Source of the DNA: Chlamydiia bacterium
GTDB lineage: Bacteria; Chlamydiota; Chlamydiia; Chlamydiales; FEN-1388
Length of the DNA: 8,305 nucleotides
NCBI GenBank assembly: GCA_003170575.1
Contig: PMZB01000059.1
Location: 1-8,305, forward strand
Direction of reading: 5' to 3'
The notes below the pieces were generated by a model that was not told the origin of the DNA, ran no database searches, and saw only the letters and a program-made list of their open reading frames with translations. The position numbers and the translations under genes were made by a program. This document shows, piece by piece, positions 1 to 7,700 of this stretch. Within the stretch, counting starts at the first letter, position 1. Each line of letters begins with the position of its first letter.

Positions 1-49
1 GGCAAAGGATACCTAGTGTGTAAACTCTTATTAATGATGAGATTTTTCT
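1..49. other. short leader upstream of clpC, no gene assigned
   Basis: Two of the three plus-strand frames close quickly (TAG at 14-16, TAA at 21-23). The third stays open to a TGA at 56-58 and so could be the tail of an upstream gene overlapping the clpC start by a few bases, but so few codons cannot be assigned. I see no CIRCE-type inverted repeat and no convincing promoter. The only Shine-Dalgarno-like bases are GATGAG at 36-41, which is weak. Confidence 0.4.
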
Positions 50-2596
50 ATGTTTGATAAATTTACAAATCGAGCCAAACAAGTGGTTAAGCTTGCGAAA
101 AAGGAAGCACAGCGAATGAACCACAACTATCTTGGAACAGAACATATTTTACTCGGGCTTTTAAAACTAGGCCAAGGCATCGCTGTAAATGTGCTCCGTT
201 CGATGAATATCGATTACGAAGCTGTTCGGCTAGAAGTAGAAAGGCTTGTTGGATTTGGCCCTGAGATACAGCTGTACGGGGATCCAGCTCTTACAGGAAA
301 AGTCAAAAAGGTTATTGAGTTTGCAAATGAAGAGGCTGCTGCGCTTAACCATAACTATGTTGGCACAGAACACCTTCTCTTAGGCCTGCTTCGACAAACA
401 GATGGGGTGGCCGCCCAAGTTCTTGAAAACCTGAATGTCAACTTAAAAGAAGTGAGAAAAGAGGTTTTAAAAGAGCTTGAGTCATTCAACCTTCAGCTTC
501 CGCCCTCTGCTGGAGGAGGTCCTTCTCCCCTCGGAGCCGGCGCTGGAGGCGCGGGACCAGCTAGGAGCTATGAGAAGTTTGGCTCCGCTTCCCAAGACAA
601 ACAATCAGCACTCAAGGCGTATGGGCTTGACCTTACTGAATTAGCCCGAGAAGGCAAACTGGATCCTGTAATTAATAGAAAGCTTGAAGTGGAGAGGGTG
701 ATCCTCATCCTTTGCAGGCGAAGAAAAAATAACCCTGTTCTCATTGGAGAAGCGGGCGTGGGAAAAACAGCCATTGTAGAAGGCCTTGCACACGCTATTG
801 TGAAGGGAGAAGTGCCTGACATCTTACGAAAAAAGCGGCTCATTTGCCTGGACCTTCCCATGATGATTGCCGGAACCAAGTATCGAGGCCAGTTTGAAGA
901 GCGCATTAAAGCTGCCATGGATGAGATTAAAAAGAGCGGCAATGTGATCTTGTTCATTGATGAGCTTCACACAATTGTCGGAGCCGGTTCTGCTGAAGGA
1001 GCAATTGACGCATCTAATATTTTAAAGCCCGCTCTTTCCCGCGGGGAAATGCAGTGTATTGGCGCCACAACGATAGATGAATATAGAAAGCAGATTGAAA
1101 AAGATGCGGCGCTGGAGCGGCGGTTTCAGAAAATTTTGGTGCAGCCGCCCAGCGTTGAGGAAACAATTAACATCCTGCAAGGGCTTAAATCAAGGTACCA
1201 GGACCACCACAAGTGCACCTACACAGACGAGGCGCTACAAGCAGCGGCAATACTGTCTGATAGATATGTTCATGGCAGATTTCTTCCTGACAAAGCCATC
1301 GACCTGATGGATGAAGCTGGATCCATGATGCGCATCTCTGTGATGCACCAGCCGCCAGATATAGTAAAGCTGGAAACTGAAATTGAAGAGACGCGTCTTG
1401 CTAAGGAAGAGGCTATTAGTAAACAAGAATATGAGAAAGCAGCCAAACTTCGCGACAATGAAAAATCCCAGAGAGAGCATCTACAACAGATCCGCACTGA
1501 ATGGGAACGAGATAAAGAGCAGCATAAAGTAGCTGTCGAAGAGGAAGATGTTGCAACTGTCGTATCACGGCAAACAGGCATCCCAATCCAGCGGCTCACA
1601 GAAGAGGAGGCGCAGCGGCTCCTCAAGCTTGATGATCGAATAAAATCGCATGTTGTCGGGCAAGATGATGCCGTGGGGATAGTGTCAAGAGCTATTCGTC
1701 GAAGCCGTGCAGACATAAAAGATCCACGCAGGCCTATGGGGGCATTTCTCTTTTTAGGCCCCACAGGTGTAGGAAAAACACTTCTTGCAAAAGAGCTTGC
1801 AACAAATGTGTTTGGGGGCGAAGACGCACTGATTCAGCTGGATATGAGCGAATACATGGAAAAGTTTGCTGTCAGCCGTATGACAGGCTCTCCTCCAGGA
1901 TATGTTGGGTATGAAGAAGGCGGGCAATTAACCGAACGGGTACGCCAGCGCCCCTATTCAGTTGTGCTTTTTGATGAGATTGAGAAATCACACCCTGATG
2001 TTGTAGATCTTCTCTTACAGATCCTCGAGGAGGGGAATCTTACTGATTCGTTTGGTAGAAGGATCGATTTTCGCAACACCATCATTATTATGACGTCAAA
2101 TCTCGGCGCTGATCTTATTCGCAAGAGCACGGAGATCGGATTTGCAGCTAAAGAAGGCGTGCCTGACTATGCCACGATCAAGGAAAAGATCGAAGGAGCC
2201 ATGAAAAAGCACTTTAAACCAGAGTTTTTAAATAGGCTCACTGATTTTGTTATCTTTCAACCGCTCTCAAAAGACGCTCTTGGAAAAATTATTGATATAG
2301 AGATGCAAAAACTTCAAGAAAGGCTTTCTAAAAAGAACATTACATTCACACTGTCGCCTGAAGCAAAGGAATTTCTCATCAATAAGGGCTATCAGCCTGA
2401 AATGGGAGCTCGTCCATTGAAGCGAGCCATGGAACAGATGGTCGAGGACCCTCTCTCAGAGATGCTGCTTGCCAATCCAAACAAACAGAGTAAGTGCATC
2501 ATAACTCTTGAAGGGGAAAAGCTCGTCTTCAAAGAGGTGCCTTCTTCCCTTAGCACCCTTCAGAAATCCGAAAACACAGCGACTGCTGCGGTGTGA
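50..2596 (+). CDS. clpC: ClpC, AAA+ unfoldase subunit of the ClpCP protease
   Basis: Hsp100/Clp class I ATPase. It unfolds substrate proteins and threads them into the ClpP peptidase in the cytoplasm. The 848 residues show the full ClpC plan. Two Clp_N repeats (about 1-145; 'NHNYLGTEH' and 'NHNYVGTEH' mark the pair) precede a Gly/Pro/Ala linker (152-172). AAA module 1 has Walker A GEAGVGKT (233-240), Walker B LFIDE (301-305) and arginines 357-358. The middle domain carries a UVR-like segment (about 450-478). AAA module 2 has Walker A GPTGVGKT (570-577), Walker B LFDE (640-643), sensor 1 TSN (682-684) and the sensor 2 motif GARP (786-789). IGF (696-698) is the tripeptide expected in the ClpP-docking loop. 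The ATG at 50 gives the family N-terminus [11 protein letters not shown]. The Shine-Dalgarno is weak. One oddity is Asn209 in DPVINR, where Gly is usual (DPVIGR). Sequence resemblance to chlamydial ClpC is from memory. Identity as ClpC is essentially certain. Confidence 0.98.
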   Translation: MFDKFTNRAKQVVKLAKKEAQRMNHNYLGTEHILLGLLKLGQGIAVNVLRSMNIDYEAVRLEVERLVGFGPEIQLYGDPALTGKVKKVIEFANEEAAALNHNYVGTEHLLLGLLRQTDGVAAQVLENLNVNLKEVRKEVLKELESFNLQLPPSAGGGPSPLGAGAGGAGPARSYEKFGSASQDKQSALKAYGLDLTELAREGKLDPVINRKLEVERVILILCRRRKNNPVLIGEAGVGKTAIVEGLAHAIVKGEVPDILRKKRLICLDLPMMIAGTKYRGQFEERIKAAMDEIKKSGNVILFIDELHTIVGAGSAEGAIDASNILKPALSRGEMQCIGATTIDEYRKQIEKDAALERRFQKILVQPPSVEETINILQGLKSRYQDHHKCTYTDEALQAAAILSDRYVHGRFLPDKAIDLMDEAGSMMRISVMHQPPDIVKLETEIEETRLAKEEAISKQEYEKAAKLRDNEKSQREHLQQIRTEWERDKEQHKVAVEEEDVATVVSRQTGIPIQRLTEEEAQRLLKLDDRIKSHVVGQDDAVGIVSRAIRRSRADIKDPRRPMGAFLFLGPTGVGKTLLAKELATNVFGGEDALIQLDMSEYMEKFAVSRMTGSPPGYVGYEEGGQLTERVRQRPYSVVLFDEIEKSHPDVVDLLLQILEEGNLTDSFGRRIDFRNTIIIMTSNLGADLIRKSTEIGFAAKEGVPDYATIKEKIEGAMKKHFKPEFLNRLTDFVIFQPLSKDALGKIIDIEMQKLQERLSKKNITFTLSPEAKEFLINKGYQPEMGARPLKRAMEQMVEDPLSEMLLANPNKQSKCIITLEGEKLVFKEVPSSLSTLQKSENTATAAV

Positions 2597-2607
2597 AAGA
2601 TTTTCAC

Positions 2608-2654
2608 AAAACTCACATAAAGTTCCTCTTTCATTGGAACTTTATGCGAGTTTT
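2608..2654. terminator. bidirectional rho-independent terminator between convergent genes
   Basis: The left arm 2608-2626 pairs with 2636-2654 around a 9-base loop (TCTTTCATT). All 19 positions pair except one A/C mismatch (2615/2647). The plus-strand copy ends in GAGTTTTT, serving clpC, whose stop is 11 bases upstream. The minus-strand copy ends in GAGTTTTG, serving the convergent gene whose TGA is at 2657-2655. A smaller hairpin (2592-2598 with 2602-2608) covers the clpC stop codon and overlaps the first base of the arm. Confidence 0.9.
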
Positions 2655-3278
2655 TCACCCCAAATCATAACCAATCGAACTAACGTGCAGGTCTTCTTGA
2701 AGCAGGGAGGTCCAACCAAACCCAGCTTTTTTTAGCCTGGCTTCAATATTCTGAAAGTAAGTATGGTTAAAATCTTTAGTTTCTATTTTCTCTCCATCCT
2801 TAGTCACAAGAAATTTGGTTGGAATTCCATCTTGCATGACAACGGCACAAACTGCCTGGTTTGACTCTAATCCCTTCGCCTGCTTTATTAAAGCTTCTCT
2901 TGCTGCTTCTTCCGATGGGAATTTCTTCATACCTTGGAGCTGATTTTTTACTTCTTCTATCTCAGCTTCCATTGCCGAGGCACCGAGATACCCACGGGTT
3001 TTTAACCCATCGCGAAGCTTCTCCAGAGATCCAAATGTTGGATACTCGGATCCAAGCCGAACCGAAAACCCTCTTTCCGAAACACCAATAGGGGCCTTTT
3101 CCTCGCTAAGGTACCCTTGGAGATAACATATACCCCTCCCGTCTTGAACAAAGGCATATACCTTATCATGGTCTGCTGGAGGAACCCAACGAACAGCCTG
3201 AGCTACTTTAAACGAAAGCTTCTGCTGGAGAAGAGCAGAGCGCCCGCAATTCCTTTTTGAATTGCTCTTTCTTCTCAT
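2655..3278 (-). CDS. 3' part of a frameshifted gene; protein with two similar C-terminal units, function unknown
   Basis: This 207-codon frame is probably not an independent gene. Its only start, the ATG at 3278-3276, has no Shine-Dalgarno and lies inside the preceding frame (3759-3208), which it overlaps by 71 bp in the +1 register. Its first 13 or so residues are Arg/Lys/Asn/Ser-rich and look like out-of-frame sequence. Protein-like sequence starts near residue 15 (ALLQQKLSFKVAQAVRW). Two units follow, about residues 39-97 and 120-192. Each has a hydrophobic strand running into QDG (residues 45-47 and 149-151), further strand-like segments, and a closing amphipathic helix (FGSLEKLRDGL and YFQNIEARLKKAG). 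An acidic, probably coiled helix (about 100-118) joins them. The order of elements and the 'TFGSLEKLRDGL' ending recall SH2 domains, but the FLVR arginine is absent where I align it (Gln45 and Met148). No family is recognised. No signal peptide or membrane segment is seen. The TGA abuts the shared terminator. Confidence 0.6.
   Translation of the reverse strand: MRRKSNSKRNCGRSALLQQKLSFKVAQAVRWVPPADHDKVYAFVQDGRGICYLQGYLSEEKAPIGVSERGFSVRLGSEYPTFGSLEKLRDGLKTRGYLGASAMEAEIEEVKNQLQGMKKFPSEEAAREALIKQAKGLESNQAVCAVVMQDGIPTKFLVTKDGEKIETKDFNHTYFQNIEARLKKAGFGWTSLLQEDLHVSSIGYDLG
3208..3278 (-). other. frame overlap and probable +1 frameshift site
   Basis: The two minus-strand frames overlap here. Going from the first to the second requires skipping one base. 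The nearest sensible junction is around 3235-3240 (CTCTGCTC on the minus strand), where loss of one T would give KKELRALALLQQKLSF, a continuous amphipathic helix. A five-A run (about 3255-3259) is another possible indel site. A third possibility is slippage at the stop itself, GTT-TAA at 3213-3208, which would yield V-K-V-A-Q and resembles in geometry the CUU-UGA recoding site of prfB. The sequence alone does not decide between these. Confidence 0.55.
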
Positions 3279-3759
3279 CTGTGACGGGTACAGATGCAGG
3301 AGGGGTTATAGATACAGAGGGTTTTCCACCACTCGGTGCACCAGTGCCACTTGATGGGACGGGTATAGCGGTTAAAGCCACTTGACTTACTTGTCGTCTA
3401 AGAGCCTCCACATCAACAGGGCCACCTTTTATGTAGACATAGTGATTACCAACAATGCTTCCCCAAAACTGTAACCAACGTCGTGTGATTCCCCATGTTG
3501 TGTCATCATTCTTTTCCACTATCGAGAAATGGGAACGGACGTTTGCAAGAATTTCTGCAGCCCTCAGAACTTCTGGCGTATTTCCCTTTCCTTTAGATTC
3601 AACCGCCAAGGCATTCTCAAAGCGCTCAAATTTCGTACAAAAAACAGACGAAGGCGCTACAGGCGCTACCTTTTTGCCGCCCATTTCCCCGGGATGAGCC
3701 TCCTCAATATATTTTTCATGTACTTCTTGCATAGCGCTAGATAAAGTTGAGACTGTCAT
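3208..3759 (-). CDS. 5' part of a frameshifted gene; hypothetical protein with Pro/Ser/Gly linker
   Basis: The 183-codon frame begins at the ATG at 3759-3757 with TAAGGA (3772-3767) seven bases upstream, a good ribosome site, so translation should start here. Visible parts are a Ser/Thr-bearing N-terminus without a hydrophobic signal, a helical stretch about residues 42-77, an aromatic/basic patch RRWLQFWG (93-100), and YVYIKGGP followed by a helix with ALRRQV. A low-complexity Pro/Ser/Gly linker (about 132-159) leads into a charged helix DEKKEQFKKELRAL (161-174). After that the sequence turns into CSSPAEAFV and a TAA at 3210-3208. The helix makes sense if it continues into ALLQQKLSFKV of the next frame, giving one protein of about 367 residues after skipping one base near 3235-3240. 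That could be a disabling mutation, a sequencing error, or recoding. The N-terminus could fit a secreted effector with a non-cleaved signal, but nothing in it proves export. The family is not recognised. Confidence 0.65.
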   Translation of the reverse strand: MTVSTLSSAMQEVHEKYIEEAHPGEMGGKKVAPVAPSSVFCTKFERFENALAVESKGKGNTPEVLRAAEILANVRSHFSIVEKNDDTTWGITRRWLQFWGSIVGNHYVYIKGGPVDVEALRRQVSQVALTAIPVPSSGTGAPSGGKPSVSITPPASVPVTDEKKEQFKKELRALCSSPAEAFV

Positions 3760-3879
3760 AAAGAAATCCTTACATTAAAAAGGTTATTCCGTGCAAAGGA
3801 ACCCGTGAACTATGTCTCTCTGCTTAATTTTTACCTTAAATGAACAGGAGTATTTATATCAATAAATTTTTATAATTCT
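3760..3879. other. AT-rich spacer between the two minus-strand genes
   Basis: This 120 bp holds the Shine-Dalgarno above and an AT-rich stretch (about 3851-3879). It contains a 6-bp all-AT hairpin (3852-3857 with 3862-3867) that lacks a T-run on the minus side, so I do not call it a terminator. TATAAA-like hexamers on the minus strand could serve as a -10, but no matching -35 is seen. Read-through from the collagen-like gene into the downstream gene is therefore possible. Confidence 0.4.
3767..3772 (-). promoter_or_regulatory. ribosome binding site for the 3759 start
   Basis: TAAGGA on the minus strand lies seven bases before the ATG at 3759-3757. It fixes the start of the broken gene and shows that the 5' part, at least, is still equipped for translation. 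Confidence 0.7.
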
Positions 3880-4596
3880 CTATTTAAACACTTCCTTTAT
3901 GACAACATGGGACACAAACCGCTGCTCGCCATATTTACTTGTAAGAAGTTTTCTGTAGAAAACATGTTCACCATTGAAGGAGGAGGAATCTACCTCTATC
4001 TCCTTAAGAAGATGAATGGCTTTAGTACACTCAAAACCATTTTTCCAGCATAAAGTGTAGACTCCCATCTCCACAGGAGAGATTTTTATAACAACATCTT
4101 CAGCTGATGCCTCATCTGCTCGCGCAACATAAGGTTTCCCGCTTGGGCTCATCACGATTGCTTGCCAAAATCCTGTGCCTGTCCCAGGCTTAGAGCGAAA
4201 GATAATAGATATCTCTCCTTCGTTGGTCTCCCACATGCCAAGAGGACCTCGCTCTCCAGGAGCTCCGCGCGGCCCTTCTTGCCCTGGCGCCCCTGCAGGG
4301 CCTCTTTCTCCCTTTGGCCCCGCTACTCCTCTAGGGCCTTTTTTTCCAAAGGGCCCTTTCTTACCAGCTCGCCCCTTTTCTCCTCTTTTCCCATTATCCC
4401 CTTTTAAAAGCGCTCGTAACTTCCTGACACGAGAAAGCGCTTCACTCTTGCCTGAATATTTTTTCGGCCCATTCCATTTATACTTCAGCAGCTGCAAAAG
4501 CTCTCTATCCTCCTTCCTGGCCTTCTCAGAGGCACCAAGAATGGATAAACCACAAATCGCCAAACATAAGATATAGAAAAAAACTGAACGTACCAT
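3880..4596 (-). CDS. secreted collagen-like (Gly-X-Y) protein
   Basis: This encodes an exported protein of 238 residues with a bacterial collagen-like segment. A short basic start (MVRS) and a hydrophobic core (VFFYILCLAICGLSIL) form a signal peptide with likely cleavage near GAS. Next comes a charged, helical neck rich in Lys/Arg/Glu/Leu (about residues 25-65). Eighteen uninterrupted Gly-X-Y triplets follow (about 66-119), rich in Pro, Lys, Arg and Glu (GKKGPR, GPKGER, GAPGER types), with no cysteine. A C-terminal globular domain of about 119 residues is predicted to be mostly beta, with two cysteines (183 and 190) spaced to allow a disulphide. Such proteins normally trimerise through the repeat, with the end domain as a binding or trimer-forming head. 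The start was chosen because GGAGG (4609-4605) sits eight bases upstream of the ATG at 4596. An in-frame ATG at 4635 and TTG at 4641 lie within about 15 bases of the predicted transcription start and would put 13-15 extra residues before the signal. A periplasmic or surface location is inferred. The partner is unknown. Confidence 0.88.
   Translation of the reverse strand: MVRSVFFYILCLAICGLSILGASEKARKEDRELLQLLKYKWNGPKKYSGKSEALSRVRKLRALLKGDNGKRGEKGRAGKKGPFGKKGPRGVAGPKGERGPAGAPGQEGPRGAPGERGPLGMWETNEGEISIIFRSKPGTGTGFWQAIVMSPSGKPYVARADEASAEDVVIKISPVEMGVYTLCWKNGFECTKAIHLLKEIEVDSSSFNGEHVFYRKLLTSKYGEQRFVSHVVIKEVFK
4240..4401 (-). repeat. 18 x Gly-X-Y collagen-like coding repeat
   Basis: This 162 bp has a 9-base periodicity signature (GGN every third codon) encoding 18 consecutive Gly-X-Y triplets, from GDN to GPL. 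The triplet GMW follows directly as a possible nineteenth. The repeat is divergent at the DNA level, so it is not a recent exact expansion. Its complement gives a spurious Pro-rich open frame on the plus strand. Confidence 0.95.
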
Positions 4597-4604
4597 TGCT
4601 GTAG

Positions 4605-4609
4605 CCTCC
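4605..4609 (-). promoter_or_regulatory. strong ribosome binding site deciding the collagen-like gene start
   Basis: GGAGG, within GGTGGAGG, lies eight bases before the ATG at 4596. This is the best Shine-Dalgarno in the window. It outweighs the upstream in-frame ATG (4635) and TTG (4641), which have none. Confidence 0.85.
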
Positions 4610-4656
4610 ACCAAGATAAGAATTTTCCCAAACATAATCAAAATTTTGGTATCCTT

Positions 4657-4685
4657 TTATAAGAGTGTTTAAGAAGTGATGTCAA
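4657..4685 (-). promoter_or_regulatory. near-consensus housekeeping sigma promoter for the collagen-like gene
   Basis: On the minus strand, a perfect -35 TTGACA (4685-4680) is followed after 17 bases by TTATAA (4662-4657). Shifting by one base gives TATAAA with an 18-base spacer. Transcription should begin near 4650, leaving a leader of about 54 bases before the ATG at 4596. The facing SNF2 gene starts only 26 bases beyond the -35, so this promoter sits inside the leader region of its neighbour. Confidence 0.8.
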
Positions 4686-4710
4686 GCAAAAGCTATAAAC
4701 TGGGTAAGTA

Positions 4711-7700
4711 ATGTTATTTCCTGAATACCTTGAGCCCTTGAAAAAGGAAGCTGAAAAGCTTTTTTTAGAGGGCAGTGTCGCTGAAATTATTTTTTCAGGG
4801 CCCACATATCAAGTGCTTGCAGCAAAAGATACATGGGTCTTTGTACAGCTCGACCCTGACAATCAAGTGAAAGACATCTTTTGCCAATGTGATCAGTGCC
4901 AAGAGGAAGGCGCTTGCGTGCACATGGCTTTAGCCCTCCTGGCTATCACCAAAGACGAAACTCTTCCTTTGCACATTCAATTCGAACATTCTCCATTTTT
5001 TGCAGCCTTTTCTCCCCTTACTCAAAAGGGGTTTTCTTTAGATGTGAAAAAAGAAAAGAACAAGCTCAGCATAGGGAAAAATGTCGCATTATCAGGCCCA
5101 GAAACCTGGCTCAAAGCTCTTTGTAAAGAGCTTTCACCAAAGGAGGAAACAGAAGAAACATCGATCAAGTTTTCTGATCTTTCTGAAGAAGAGATAGAGA
5201 ACTGGAGAAAAGGAATCTTTTCTCAGCGCCTCAGGTTTGAGCTCTCTCCCTACGCAGATATTGCGAAAAAATTGTTCCTGTTTTCTTATTCCCACCCCCC
5301 TTCCTTCAAAATATCCATGCAGAAAAAACAAGCAACCCTTTCTATCACATGGACAGATCGGTCTCTTACCCTTACTCTTCTTACTGATGAACATCTCAGC
5401 TCGCTCCTTGATACCCTCCCCCCCGACAGAACAACGCCGCGCCTTTTCCCCCTAGGAGGGTTGGAGCTTGAAAAGTTTGAGCTTGATGAGAAGTCCCTGT
5501 CTTGCCAGATATTTCTTTCAGGGAAAAAACTTGAGCACGGAGAACCCATCGGCAAAAGCCACTGGAGTTACTCTCCTGAACATGGATTTATCAAAAAGCC
5601 TCCTCACACCAAAAGTATAAGCCTTTCTTCTCAAAAAGAAATCGTGGAGTTCCTCTCAACCCATGTTGCAGAAGAGGCAAAAGATGTGCACTATTCAATA
5701 GATGTAGACGCGCAAAAAGGGCTGACCCTTACCCCTTACCTTTTAACCCCGCACGACCTTGACAAGGCAACTTTCCTCAACTCATGGGTGTGGAAAGATA
5801 CTTTTTTCAAAGTAAAAAATCTTCGCTGGCCAAAGAAAAAAGTGGCTCCTCATGATACTGAAGAGTTCATCACACATAATCGCCACTGGCTCAGCCTGTT
5901 TCCAGGGTTTCAGGTTCATGAATACCCTGCAAAACATGCGCTCTCCTATCATGTAGATACTACAGGCGCCCTTTCTTTCACCTCACGGGTTGTAAGCCAA
6001 GAAAAGAACTCAGGCATCGCTTTTGGAAAATGGTTCTACATAAAGAAGTCAGGGTTCTTTCTTCAAGAAAGCGCATCTCCATTTCCGACAGACCCTATCC
6101 CCCCGCACCGCGTCGCCGAATTTATGAGAAAACATGCTGATCAGTTAAGAGAGTTGCCTGGATTTTTCTCAGATCATGCCCCTATCCACAGTGTAGGGCT
6201 CGACATCTTTCTTACCAAAAAAAACCAGATCGAACTAACTCCCCAGTACAAATGGGATGACCCTAAGTATGAAGCAACTTCATTTTTTTATGATGACTTT
6301 GGGTATGTGCCTGCATTGGGATTCTTCCTCTTGCCCACGCTTCTTGCTCAAACCAATCTTATGAAAACAATTTCTCCCTCTGACAAAGATGCATGGGAAG
6401 GATTTTTCTTGGAACAGCTCCCTCGCCTAAAAACAGAATTTCACTGCACCGTAGATCCACGCCTTGAACCTCCAAAGGAGCTCTCATTAGTGTGCGACTC
6501 CCTTTCTGCTGAGGAAGACCTTAAGACCGCCCGCCTCCCCCACTTCTGGGAAGCTCTTTTTCACTGGGAAAGCGAAAAGGGGAAAGTCTCCTCACACGAG
6601 CTTATGAAGGCGTATATCAAAAAAATGAGGTTCTATCCCTCACAAGCTGGTCTTCTTGATCTTACCAATGAGAGGTTTGGCTGGCTCTCAAGTGTACCGC
6701 TTCTCAAAAACGCAATCACCCACCAGCTTGCCACAACAGACCTTCTGAAAATTCGAGCGCATGAGGAATTCCTCTTAGGCCAGGAAGTATCCTCTCAGAC
6801 CCAAGGCATCATTCACCGCCTTCTGGATGCAGTTCCTCAAACCGAACCTACTCTTTCCGCCCTTATCTCAGAGCTGCGCTCCTACCAGCAAAAAGGTGTT
6901 GAGTGGCTTTGGTATCTCTACACAAATGGCCTCTCAGGCCTCCTGTGCGATGATATGGGTGTAGGGAAAACACACCAAGCTATGGGTCTTATCTGCGCAA
7001 TAAATGCCCTAGCAAAAAAAGAAGGAAGAAAAGCGCATTTTCTTATCCTCTGTCCCACATCTTTGTTCTGGCACTGGAAAGAAAAGATCGAAACCGTCCT
7101 CCCACACCTCTCTATCTTCCCTTATGTCGGAGGCACAAGATTTGAGCAGGAGTTTCAGGAGGATGAAGATATCTTCCTCACAACATACGGAATCTGGAGA
7201 AATGAAGTTTCAGAACTTAAGAAAATACCATTCGAGCTTGCTATCTTCGATGAGCTCCAAATAGCAAAAAACCACGTAAGCCAAATCTGGGCCGCCCTCA
7301 CCCAAGTAAAAGCCGCCATGCGCCTTGGTCTTACAGGCACTCCCATAGAAAATAACATCAGAGAGCTTAAGTCTTTGTTTGACCTGCTTCTGCCAGGGTA
7401 TCTGCCAAAAACAACGATCCCTAAACCCATAGAAAAAAAGACCTCCACAGGGAAAAAAGAGCTGCTCACGCGCTACGCCCACCCCTTTATCCTGCGCCGC
7501 AGAAAACAGGATGTGCTGCTTGACCTGCCCCCAAAAACAGAAGAGATCCTCACAACAACCCTGCTAGGAGAACAAAAAGTCCTGTACAGACAAATCGCCG
7601 CCCGACAGTCCTCCCACATCGTACAACAGCTCCAGGATGAGACAACCCCCATCCCCTACATGCATATCTTTGCACTGCTCTCCGCCCTCAAACAGATCTG

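Noticed and set aside
4..13. AAAGGATACC shared by the clpC leader and the minus strand near 4649-4658
   Set aside because: A ten-base match between two places in 8 kb is weak, the flanks differ, and the positions relative to genes do not match. Probably chance.
1..49. CIRCE or CtsR operator upstream of clpC
   Set aside because: No inverted or direct heptamer repeats are visible in the 49 bases available. An operator further upstream cannot be excluded.
568..957. 129-codon open frame on the minus strand inside clpC
   Set aside because: It is antisense to highly conserved AAA module 1 sequence, has an unlikely composition and no ribosome site.
1270..1764. 164-codon Ser/Arg-rich open frame on the minus strand inside clpC
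   Set aside because: It is a shadow frame. Serine/arginine/cysteine richness is typical of antisense reading of Glu/Lys/Ala-rich coding sequence.
3852..3867. Hairpin between the two minus-strand genes as a terminator
   Set aside because: The stem is only six A-T pairs and no T-run follows on the minus strand.
4552..4563. Lipobox (LAIC) in the signal peptide of the collagen-like protein
   Set aside because: Ile at the -1 position does not fit the usual Gly/Ala/Ser, and a plausible signal peptidase I site follows. Lipoprotein status is unsupported.
4175..4576. Open frame on the plus strand encoding a Pro/Ser-rich peptide of 133 residues
   Set aside because: It is the complement of the Gly-X-Y repeat (GGN/CCN codons read backwards). 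The minus-strand gene has a signal peptide, promoter and Shine-Dalgarno.
4597..4641. N-terminal extension of the collagen-like protein (starts at TTG 4641 or ATG 4635)
   Set aside because: Neither has a ribosome site, both lie almost at the predicted transcription start, and the extension would push the signal peptide 13-15 residues inward.
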